Origin: Bacteroidota bacterium
Lineage (GTDB): Bacteria; Bacteroidota; Bacteroidia; Bacteroidales; B39-G9
Assembly: GCA_030592465.1 (NCBI GenBank)
Contig: JAUVJB010000183.1
Location: 1-6,209 of the forward strand
Length of the DNA: 6,209 bases
Direction: 5' to 3'
Shown: one piece after another, positions 1 through 5,702 of the stretch
How positions within the stretch are numbered: the first letter of the stretch is position 1
How the letters are laid out: the number at the start of each line of letters is the position of its first letter
Program-made: the position numbers and the translations under genes
Notes under the pieces: model-generated
What the model was told of the DNA's origin: nothing
Database searches by the model: none
What the model saw: the letters and a program-made list of their open reading frames with translations, nothing else

Positions 1-90
1 GAACCGCCATATTTAATATTAATGTTTAAAGCTATAATGTATTGTTTATTAGGTGTTTAAATAAGCCTTTAATATAATTTATAATACATA

Positions 91-210
91 GAAAATCGCT
101 GAAGCATCGGGAAAGCAATATGTAAATCAGGGAATTGCTTCGCCATAATGAAATATGCTTCGCATTTCATTTGGTAAACATTTCACAGGGTAAACCTCCC
201 TCGCAATGAC
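91..210. repeat. REP-like short interspersed palindromic repeat
   Basis: The segment is built from nested inverted repeats. AAGCAAT at 113-119 matches ATTGCTT at 134-140 (7 bp, 14-nt loop). A second hairpin joins 147-158 to 162-171 (10 bp, one 2-nt bulge, TTC loop). The right edge (198-210), read on the minus strand, is GTCATTGCGAGGG, and the left half contains ATTGCTTCGC. GTCATTGCGAG paired with GCGAAGCAAT is a motif I know from short intergenic repeats in several bacterial groups, including Bacteroidota. GGTAAAC also occurs twice, 16 bp apart (173-179 and 189-195). The element lies 37 bp past the stop of the phosphohexomutase gene, where it could also form structure at the 3' end of that transcript. 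The outer limits are my estimate, because other copies are not visible here. Confidence 0.6.
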
Positions 211-246
211 ACGATTAAGCATGTCTCTATTGTTCAAAACAAAACC

Positions 247-1590
247 CTATTCAAAATCTTTTAACACAAGCTTAATTTTTTCAAGTTTATCATTAAGAAT
301 ATCTTGTGATTGTGCCTCAACGAGAAGTCTTAAAAACGGCTCTGTGTTTGACGGACGAACATTAAACCACCAGTCATTAAATTCAATTCTGTAGCCGTCA
401 AAATCATAAAATGCAACGGGTTTCTCATCACTAATAAATTTATTTTTTAGAGCTTCCATTGCTTGTTTTTTATTTTCAATGCGGAAATTAATCTCGCCTG
501 AATTTGCATATCTCGCAATATTCCCGATTAGTTGCGAAACAGACTTGCCTTCATTTTTCATGCGACTAACTATTCCTAATATTATTAACGAAGCTAATAG
601 TCCTGAATCGGAATAATAAAAATCGCGGAAATAATAATGACCGGCAAGCTCTCCGCCAAAAATACCGTCAATTTCGCGTAATTTTAAAGCAGCATAAGCT
701 CTACCAACTCGCCACATATTAATTTTACCGCCAAATTTTTCAACATATTCACCAACAGCTTTCGATGTTCTAATATCTTGCAGCACATTTCCTCTTAATC
801 CTTTTTCTTCGAGAAAATAATGAGAAAGCAAAGCTATCATTAAATCAGGAGAAATAAATTTGCCTTTTTCATCAACAAACATAACCCTGTCAGCGTCGCC
901 ATCGTAAATAACGCCAATATCACATTTGTTTTCGACAACAAGTTTTTGTAAATCTTTTACATTTTCCGGAATTAGCGGGTTTGCCTCGTGATTAGGGAAC
1001 GTGCCGTCAAGCTCATCAAAAATATAAATTGGTTTATTGCCAAGTAAATCTTTTATTAGCAAGGCTGCCATTCCGTTAGAGCAATCAATACCAACTTTAA
1101 GATTTGATAAGTCTTTAACATAGGTCTTTAAAAATGAAATGTATTCATCTTTTACATCAAAATCAATTATTTTGCCTTTATTTTCTACAGGTTTTGTTTC
1201 TTTCGTTTTTATCATTTTCTCAAGTTCCCCTAAGCCGGTATCATATCCAACAGGAAGAGCTTCTGTTTTTGAGACTTTCAAACCATTATATTCTTTTGCA
1301 TTATGCGAAGCTGTGATTTGAACCGATGCGTCAAAATTATGTTTTGCGGTTGAGTAATAAACCATTGGTGTTGTTGCTAAACCAATATCGTAAACATCAG
1401 CCCCACAATCTGTTATACCTTTTGACAGATATTCAAAAATTTCATCAGAAGAAACACGGACGTCTCTGCCAACTAATACTTTATTTGTATTTAACAATTT
1501 TGGTAAAAAATAACCAATTTTATATACATCATCTTTGTTGAAATCTTTGTTATAAACTCCACGAATATCGTATGCTTTAAATGCACCCAT
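247..1590 (-). CDS. phosphomannomutase/phosphoglucomutase (alpha-D-phosphohexomutase)
   Basis: This 447-aa cytosolic enzyme interconverts hexose 1- and 6-phosphates through a phosphoserine and a bisphosphate intermediate, feeding nucleotide-sugar and polysaccharide synthesis. All four signature loops of the family are visible: the phosphoserine loop TASHN (93-97, Ser95), the Mg-binding loop DGDADR (230-235), the sugar-binding loop GGELAGH (312-318) and the C-terminal phosphate-binding loop RPSNTEP (412-418). The length fits the usual 440-470 residues. The start is the ATG directly preceding GAFKAYDIRG, the normal N-terminus of the family, with no Shine-Dalgarno sequence, as is usual in Bacteroidota. 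It ends in TAG. One oddity is that the domain 3 segment reads VGRAYAALK (295-303), where many relatives have a G-H-x-x-x-K pattern. Whether mannose or glucose phosphate is preferred (ManB, AlgC or Pgm type) cannot be read from motifs. It diverges from the gene at 1857. Confidence 0.95.
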   Translation of the reverse strand: MGAFKAYDIRGVYNKDFNKDDVYKIGYFLPKLLNTNKVLVGRDVRVSSDEIFEYLSKGITDCGADVYDIGLATTPMVYYSTAKHNFDASVQITASHNAKEYNGLKVSKTEALPVGYDTGLGELEKMIKTKETKPVENKGKIIDFDVKDEYISFLKTYVKDLSNLKVGIDCSNGMAALLIKDLLGNKPIYIFDELDGTFPNHEANPLIPENVKDLQKLVVENKCDIGVIYDGDADRVMFVDEKGKFISPDLMIALLSHYFLEEKGLRGNVLQDIRTSKAVGEYVEKFGGKINMWRVGRAYAALKLREIDGIFGGELAGHYYFRDFYYSDSGLLASLIILGIVSRMKNEGKSVSQLIGNIARYANSGEINFRIENKKQAMEALKNKFISDEKPVAFYDFDGYRIEFNDWWFNVRPSNTEPFLRLLVEAQSQDILNDKLEKIKLVLKDFE

Positions 1591-1632
1591 AATTTTAAAT
1601 TTTATAATTAAAAAAGACCGCTAATTTAAAAA

Positions 1633-1650
1633 TTTTTAATTAATTAAAAA
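1633..1650. repeat. perfect 18-bp AT-only palindrome in divergent spacer
   Basis: TTTTTAATTAATTAAAAA is a perfect palindrome located 43-60 bp upstream of the phosphohexomutase start. It could be a binding site for a dimeric regulator or a cruciform in that gene's leader. The surrounding spacer is so AT-rich that chance is a serious alternative, so no function is assigned. Confidence 0.35.
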
Positions 1651-1728
1651 AACATCTGAATCTTGAATCGATTTCGTAAAAAAAATAAAAAAATGTTATT
1701 TTGTTGGATTGCTCAAAACCGTCATTAT

Positions 1729-1749
1729 AAAAGCATTTGAAAAGCATTT
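1729..1749. repeat. tandem direct repeat of AAAAGCATTT
   Basis: The 10-mer AAAAGCATTT occurs at 1729-1738 and again at 1740-1749, separated by one G, giving an 11-bp period, close to one helical turn. It sits in the divergent region, about 107 bp upstream of the plus-strand gene and 138 bp upstream of the phosphohexomutase gene. Same-face spacing is typical of tandem regulator half-sites, but no known regulator is recognised. Just beyond it, TTTATTT at 1752-1758 and AAATAAA at 1762-1768 form a 7-bp AT-only hairpin. Confidence 0.45.
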
Positions 1750-1800
1750 TGTTTATTTTTTAAATAAATGAAAAAATCTGTTTTACATTTTATTTATTTT

Positions 1801-1836
1801 TTTGTGTAAAAAATTCTATATTAGCATTATATTTTG
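1801..1836 (+). promoter_or_regulatory. possible Bacteroidota-type promoter for the secreted-protein gene
   Basis: TTTG at 1801-1804 could serve as the -33 element and TATATTTTG at 1828-1836 as the -7 element of the Bacteroidota primary sigma factor (consensus TTTG, about 19 bp, TAnnTTTG). The spacing of 23 bp is long and the -7 match is off by one base. Initiation shortly after 1840 would leave a leader of about 15 nt before the ATG at 1857. No Shine-Dalgarno sequence precedes that ATG. Confidence 0.3.
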
Positions 1837-1856
1837 AAATATATAATTATTAACGG

Positions 1857-2642
1857 ATGAAAAAAATTTTTATCTCATTTCTTTTTCTATCATTAACATT
1901 AGCCTCTTTCTCGGGAGAAATAGTTTTAAAGGGTGTTTATCAAGGACAAAATTTATATGTAATGAACCCTTTTTCAGCATCCGGAGTTGGTTTTTGTATT
2001 TATGAGGTAACTGTTAACGGTCATGTTACTACCGATGAAATTAATTCAAGTGCATTTGAAATAGATTTGTCTGTTTATCAATTTAAAATTGGAGACAAAA
2101 TTGTCATCGAAATTAAAAACAAAGAAAACTGTACGCCAAAAATATTAAATCCCGAAGTATTAAAACCAAAAAGCACATTTAAACTTACTTCAATAAAAAT
2201 TGACCGAAAGGGTATATTAACATGGACAACAACAAACGAAACAGGTTCGCTGCCTTATATTATTGAACAATTTAGATGGAACAAGTGGGTAAAAGTTGGT
2301 AAAGTTACCGGCAAAGGAATGCAAGGAACAAATAATTATTCAGCAAAAGTAAAACCACATTCAGGTAATAACAAATTTAGAGTAAAACAAATTGATTATA
2401 CAAAAAAACCAAGATATTCGCGTGAAGTTAATTTTAGGTCATTGAAGCCTCCGGTAACATTTTCGCCATTAAAACCATATACAGAAATCGTATTCTCACG
2501 AGAAACAATGTATGAAATATATAATTATTATGGCAATCTTATTTTAAAAGGCTATGGTGCAAAAATTGACATTGCCGGTTTAAAAAAAGGCAGCTATTTT
2601 CTTAATTACGATACTAAAACAGGAACATTTAAAAAGAAATAA
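1857..2642 (+). CDS. secreted protein of unknown function with T9SS-like C-terminal sorting domain
   Basis: The product is 261 aa. Residues 1-19 form a Sec signal peptide (MKK, a hydrophobic stretch, then a likely signal peptidase I site near SFS/GE); no lipobox cysteine is present. Residues 20-105 form a strand-rich N-terminal region holding both cysteines of the protein (Cys47 and Cys92), which could form a disulfide after export. Residues 108-196 look like a fibronectin-III-type beta sandwich, with LTWTT, a WNKW motif (141-144) and FRVKQID (174-180). Residues 205-261 resemble a type A T9SS sorting domain: YEIYNYYGN (219-227), IDIAGLKKGSYFLNY (237-251), then a lysine-rich end, FKKK. In this family the tail directs passage through the outer membrane and is then usually removed. 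No enzyme motif is visible, so it may be structural or adhesive. I recall similar uncharacterised proteins in Bacteroidota but cannot name a domain family. Confidence 0.85.
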   Translation: MKKIFISFLFLSLTLASFSGEIVLKGVYQGQNLYVMNPFSASGVGFCIYEVTVNGHVTTDEINSSAFEIDLSVYQFKIGDKIVIEIKNKENCTPKILNPEVLKPKSTFKLTSIKIDRKGILTWTTTNETGSLPYIIEQFRWNKWVKVGKVTGKGMQGTNNYSAKVKPHSGNNKFRVKQIDYTKKPRYSREVNFRSLKPPVTFSPLKPYTEIVFSRETMYEIYNYYGNLILKGYGAKIDIAGLKKGSYFLNYDTKTGTFKKK

Positions 2643-2775
2643 GTTTTGTATCTTCTCAAACTACAATAGTACAATAATTGTGTAACCATTCATAACTTCA
2701 ATTTAATTGAATAATTGTTATAGCGTTATTATATATTACTTGTATTTCTACACGAATCCTAACATGTCTGTATTT

Positions 2776-2798
2776 CGTTAAATATCAACAATTTAACG
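2776..2798. other. hairpin in the convergent intergenic region
   Basis: CGTTAAAT (2776-2783) and ATTTAACG (2791-2798) form a perfect 8-bp stem with a 7-nt loop. Smaller stems follow toward rseP: CAGG/CCTG (2802-2813) and CTGAA/TTCAG (2811-2824), starting 4 nt past the rseP stop. The hairpin lies between the ends of two converging genes, where transcript 3' ends are expected. It has no T-tract on either side, so it is not a canonical intrinsic terminator. It could mark a 3' end or protect the message from either direction. Confidence 0.4.
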
Positions 2799-2827
2799 AT
2801 GCAGGCAATCCTGAAGACTTTCAGACA

Positions 2828-4144
2828 CTATTTATTAAAAAGTTTTACAATATCGTTGCCGTTTGCAAGAATCAATAATGCAAATATAAGTATCATACCA
2901 ACAACTTGTGCATATTCAAGAAATTTGTCGCTTGGTTTTCTTCGGGTAATAATCTCATAAAGCAAAAATAAAATATGACCACCGTCTAAAGCAGGAATTG
3001 GCAGAATATTAATAATTGCTAACATAATTGACAAAAAAGCTGTCAAATTCCAGAAAGAATACCAATCCCACTGTCCGGGGAAAATATTACCAATTGCAAT
3101 AAACCCGCCAATAGATTTATAAGCTTCTGTTTCAGGTTTAAATAATATTTTAACTTGTTTTAAATAATTTGCACCCATTCTATAGCTTTTTGTTACTCCT
3201 GCAGGAATAGCCTGAATAAAACTATAATTGATTTTTTTGAATTCAAAAATATTATTAATATCTGCTGAAATTCCCAATAACCCTGATTTCGGAATTTGTG
3301 CAGTAAAATCAATAGTATCGTTATTTCTTATTACACTAACAATTACTTGTTTATTTTTATATTTTTTAAGTTCATTTGTGAGTTTATCAGCATATTCAAC
3401 ATTTTTATGATTTAAACCGATAATTCTGTCGCCTTTTTTTAATCCTGCTATTTTCCCAGTTGATTTCTTGCTAAAACCATCAATAATATAAGGAAATCTA
3501 AATGAGATAAAATTTTTGTCTTTAAGAAGTGTTGGGATAATGCTTTCAGGAACTTTAATATCTTTCAGCTCTCCGTTTCGTTCAATCTGTATTGTTTTAA
3601 CATCATCTAATAATATGTTTGGCACAATACTTCTAAACTTTTCAACTTTTTGGTTGTCAAGAGTTAAAATTTTATCGCCATTTTGTAATCCTATACTTTG
3701 AGCAGCAGAATCACAAACTATGCCGTATTTGACATTTTCTGTAGGAAGATATTGTTCACCCCAAGTAAAAAGTATCATTGAATAGATAACGAAAGCAAGT
3801 AAAAAATTAACCAAAACACCGCCAAACATAATAAAAAAACGTTGCCATGCGGGTTTAGAACGAAACTCCCACGGTTGAGGCGGTTTTTTCATTTGCTCTT
3901 TATCCATGGATTCGTCAATCATTCCTGCTATTTTAACATATCCTCCAAGAGGCAGCCAACCAATACCATATTCGGTTTCTCCAATTTTTTTCTTAAACAA
4001 AGAAAACCAAGGATTAAAGAACATATAAAATTTCTCGACTTTTGTTTTAAAAATCTTTGCAAAAGTAAAATGTCCTGCTTCATGAAGTATTACTAAAATT
4101 GTTAAACTGAGTAATAGTTGAGCGATTTTAATTAGAATTTCCAT
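2828..4144 (-). CDS. rseP: RseP-type site-2 protease (M50 membrane zinc metalloprotease)
   Basis: This 438-aa inner-membrane protease belongs to the S2P family, which cleaves substrates within the membrane, classically anti-sigma factors and signal-peptide remnants. TM1 (about 5-27) carries the zinc motif HEAGH (21-25). A conserved amphipathic region contains GWLPLGGYVKIAGM (62-75). TM2 (about 101-126) follows and includes the GGVLVNF motif (108-114). Two PDZ domains occupy about 135-200 and 215-285, with GLQNGD and GLKKGD at their ligand grooves. TM3 (about 365-385) ends in NILPIPALDGGH (379-390), where Asp387 is the third zinc ligand, and TM4 spans about 411-427. Length and order match RseP with tandem PDZ domains, and all catalytic residues are present. 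The ATG start lies just before TM1 and has no Shine-Dalgarno sequence. The gene follows dxr in the same direction after a 267-bp spacer. The substrate in this organism cannot be inferred, and no anti-sigma gene is in view. Confidence 0.96.
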   Translation of the reverse strand: MEILIKIAQLLLSLTILVILHEAGHFTFAKIFKTKVEKFYMFFNPWFSLFKKKIGETEYGIGWLPLGGYVKIAGMIDESMDKEQMKKPPQPWEFRSKPAWQRFFIMFGGVLVNFLLAFVIYSMILFTWGEQYLPTENVKYGIVCDSAAQSIGLQNGDKILTLDNQKVEKFRSIVPNILLDDVKTIQIERNGELKDIKVPESIIPTLLKDKNFISFRFPYIIDGFSKKSTGKIAGLKKGDRIIGLNHKNVEYADKLTNELKKYKNKQVIVSVIRNNDTIDFTAQIPKSGLLGISADINNIFEFKKINYSFIQAIPAGVTKSYRMGANYLKQVKILFKPETEAYKSIGGFIAIGNIFPGQWDWYSFWNLTAFLSIMLAIINILPIPALDGGHILFLLYEIITRRKPSDKFLEYAQVVGMILIFALLILANGNDIVKLFNK

Positions 4145-4194
4145 TTGTGATTGATTTAAGATTTAATCCCGATTATTCGGAAATGATTGTACTG

Positions 4195-4224
4195 CAAACT
4201 ATTTACATTTCTACTTTTAGACAA
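4195..4224 (-). promoter_or_regulatory. possible rseP promoter
   Basis: On the minus strand, TTG at 4224-4222 is followed after 20 bp by TAGTTTG (4201-4195). This resembles the Bacteroidota -33/-7 pair, TTTG and TAnnTTTG, with one base missing from the -7 box. Initiation near 4189 would give a leader of about 45 nt. The match is weak, but the long spacer after dxr makes an independent rseP promoter plausible. Confidence 0.25.
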
Positions 4225-4313
4225 GGCAATTGTTAAAATGTTATGTGCCAATAAATAGAGCAGTTTTAAATATATTTATGATATTACTCCGAAAACTGAA
4301 ATTACCAATTTTT

Positions 4314-4394
4314 AGCCGATTAGCGGTTTTGTAATAGACTGATGTACAAATTTATAGTTTTCTGTCTTTATATAAAAATAACCGCTTATCGGCT
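4314..4394. repeat. 81-bp element bounded by 17-bp near-perfect inverted repeats
   Basis: The left arm at 4314-4330 (AGCCGATTAGCGGTTTT) pairs with 4378-4394. Two 7-bp blocks flank a single T:T mismatch, and a second mismatch and one further pair follow, giving 15 of 17 pairs. The inner 47 nt contain only a weak AGAC/GTCT match. T-runs adjoin both arms (4309-4313 and 4394-4397), so a short target duplication cannot be ruled in or out. The arms are much richer in G and C than the surrounding DNA. The element could be a small MITE or REP-type insertion, or a long hairpin in the dxr 3' untranslated region or rseP leader. A further 7-bp inverted repeat, CAGTTTT (4261-4267) with AAAACTG (4292-4298), lies on the rseP-proximal side. 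Confidence 0.55.
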
Positions 4395-4406
4395 TTTCGA
4401 AGCCGA
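4389..4406 (-). terminator. compact hairpin just after the dxr stop codon
   Basis: TCGGCTT (4389-4395) and AAGCCGA (4400-4406) form a perfect 7-bp stem closed by four bases, read CGAA in the minus-strand transcript. The stem begins 5 nt after the dxr stop, a typical place for a terminator or a 3'-end stabilising hairpin. The sequence after it reads TAAGCGGTTATTTTTAT, so a T-run comes only about 10 nt later. It is therefore not a textbook intrinsic terminator. The arm at 4389-4395 is shared with the larger inverted repeat at 4314-4394, so both cannot be fully folded at once. Confidence 0.4.
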
Positions 4407-4411
4407 CTTAT

Positions 4412-5563
4412 TTATTTTATTAACGATTTTGCAATTTTTCTTGCTTCTGAATTTGTCTCAACATAATCTTTATAAGTGTTTTCTTTTATAAAATAAGTTT
4501 TTCCAATAGTTTTTTCAATAATTGAAGTAATATCTAAAAATTGTATTTTGTTTTTTAAAAAAGCATCAACAGCTATTTCGTTTGCAGCATTTAATGCACA
4601 AGCAACATTTCCTCCTTTTTCTAAAGCTTCGTAAGCTATTGCAAGATTTTTAAATTTATTTAAATCCGGCTTTTCAAAAGTTAAATTAGGATAATTTAAG
4701 AAGTTAAAACGCTGGAAATTTGATTTTAGTCTTTGGGGATAACTTAAGGCATATTGAATGGGTAATTTCATATCTGGCAAGCCCATTTGTGCTTTCATTG
4801 CACCATCTTCAAATTGCACTATTGAATGAATAATTGATTGAGGATGAACAATTACATCAATTTGCTGTGAGTTTAAGCCAAACAGCCACTTTGCTTCAAT
4901 AACTTCAAAGCCTTTATTCATCATTGTGGCAGAATCGATTGTGATTTTCGTACCCATATCCCAGTTTGGATGTTTTAAGGCTTGTTCTTTAGTTACTGTT
5001 TTTAAAAAGTCAATATCTTTTTTTCTAAAAGGACCTCCTGATGCTGTAAGATAAATTTTCTCAACAGCATTATTTATTTCTCCCGATAGACATTGAAATA
5101 TTGCTGAATGTTCCGAATCAACAGGCAATATACTTGCTTTATTTTCTCTTATTAACTTATTTATTAATTCACCTGCAACAACTAATGTTTCTTTATTTGC
5201 CAAGGCAATGTTTTTACCGGCTTCAATAGCTTTAATTGTTGGTAATAAACCGGCAATTCCGACTATTGCAGTTAACACAATATCAATATTATCAAATTGA
5301 ACAATTTGTGCAATAGATTCTTCGCCTGCATAAATCTTTACAGGATAATTATTTAAAGCCTTTGAAACATAATCGTACTTTTCTTTATTGGCAATAACAA
5401 CAGAATTTGGTTTATATTTAATTGCTTGTTCAATTAACAAATCTGCATTGTTATTAGCTGTTAAAACTTCAACTTCAAAAAATTCTTTTTGAGCATCAAT
5501 AACTTGTAATGTCTGCGTGCCAATTGACCCTGTTGAACCTAAAACAGCAATACGTTTCTTCAT
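4412..5563 (-). CDS. dxr: 1-deoxy-D-xylulose 5-phosphate reductoisomerase
   Basis: Dxr (IspC) converts DXP to 2-C-methyl-D-erythritol 4-phosphate with NADPH and a divalent metal, the committed step of the MEP isoprenoid pathway; it acts in the cytosol. The 383-aa product is of standard length. The NADPH-binding motif GSTGSIG is at 9-15 and LANKETLVVAGEL at 121-133 (Lys124). The metal ligands Asp149 and Glu151 lie in LPVDSEHSA, with Glu220 in NKGFE. Other active-site elements visible are ASGGPF (174-179), HPNWDMG (198-204), the loop HPQSIIHS (240-247) and GLPDMKLPI (261-269). The C-terminal helical domain contains NAANEIAVDAFL (325-336). No catalytic residue is missing. The ATG immediately precedes KKRIAVLGSTGS, the normal N-terminus, and lacks a Shine-Dalgarno sequence. 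It lies 139 bp after the M23 gene and 267 bp before rseP, all on the same strand. Confidence 0.98.
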   Translation of the reverse strand: MKKRIAVLGSTGSIGTQTLQVIDAQKEFFEVEVLTANNNADLLIEQAIKYKPNSVVIANKEKYDYVSKALNNYPVKIYAGEESIAQIVQFDNIDIVLTAIVGIAGLLPTIKAIEAGKNIALANKETLVVAGELINKLIRENKASILPVDSEHSAIFQCLSGEINNAVEKIYLTASGGPFRKKDIDFLKTVTKEQALKHPNWDMGTKITIDSATMMNKGFEVIEAKWLFGLNSQQIDVIVHPQSIIHSIVQFEDGAMKAQMGLPDMKLPIQYALSYPQRLKSNFQRFNFLNYPNLTFEKPDLNKFKNLAIAYEALEKGGNVACALNAANEIAVDAFLKNKIQFLDITSIIEKTIGKTYFIKENTYKDYVETNSEARKIAKSLIK

Positions 5564-5593
5564 GAATGATTATTTATTATGAGTTAATCTAAA

Positions 5594-5664
5594 AAACCTG
5601 CAAGGTTTCATTTATATTTATATTTAGAATCCTATAAATCAGTAATTAAAAATCTTGGAGGTTT
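5594..5664. repeat. small element bounded by inverted AAACCTnCAAGrTTT repeats
   Basis: AAACCTGCAAGGTTT at 5594-5608 is itself a 6-bp hairpin with a 3-nt loop. A diverged copy lies inverted at 5650-5664; its minus-strand reading, AAACCTCCAAGATTT, matches at 13 of 15 positions, and one of the two differences would still pair as G:U. Together they bound a 71-bp segment that fills much of the M23-dxr spacer. Read on the minus strand, the left hairpin ends in a run of six T residues, so it could act as a weak terminator for the M23 gene. I recall similar AAACCTTGCAGGTTT sequences in Bacteroidota intergenic DNA, which favours a dispersed repeat. Confidence 0.45.
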
Positions 5665-5702
5665 AAATATTAAATTTATATGCTTTTAGTTTAAGCTCAT
5701 TA

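Noticed and set aside
206..394. Plus-strand open frame of 62 codons
   Set aside because: It begins inside the interspersed repeat and then runs antisense through the end of the phosphohexomutase gene; its product is serine-rich with no recognisable domain.
1134..1541. Three plus-strand open frames of 60-71 codons
   Set aside because: All lie antisense within the phosphohexomutase gene, overlap one another, and have compositions expected of shadow frames.
1752..1768. TTTATTT/AAATAAA stem as a terminator
   Set aside because: It is made only of A and T, is weak, and lies in a divergent promoter region where no transcript is expected to end.
3842..4096. Plus-strand open frame of 84 codons
   Set aside because: It is antisense to the most conserved part of rseP (HEAGH to TM2), so its openness follows from rseP codon use; no domain is recognisable. 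The frames at 3228-3410 and 3516-3701 are rejected for the same reason.
4145..4260. Small gene or riboswitch in the rseP-proximal spacer
   Set aside because: No open frame with a coherent product and no known riboswitch core was seen; only a weak promoter match is supportable.
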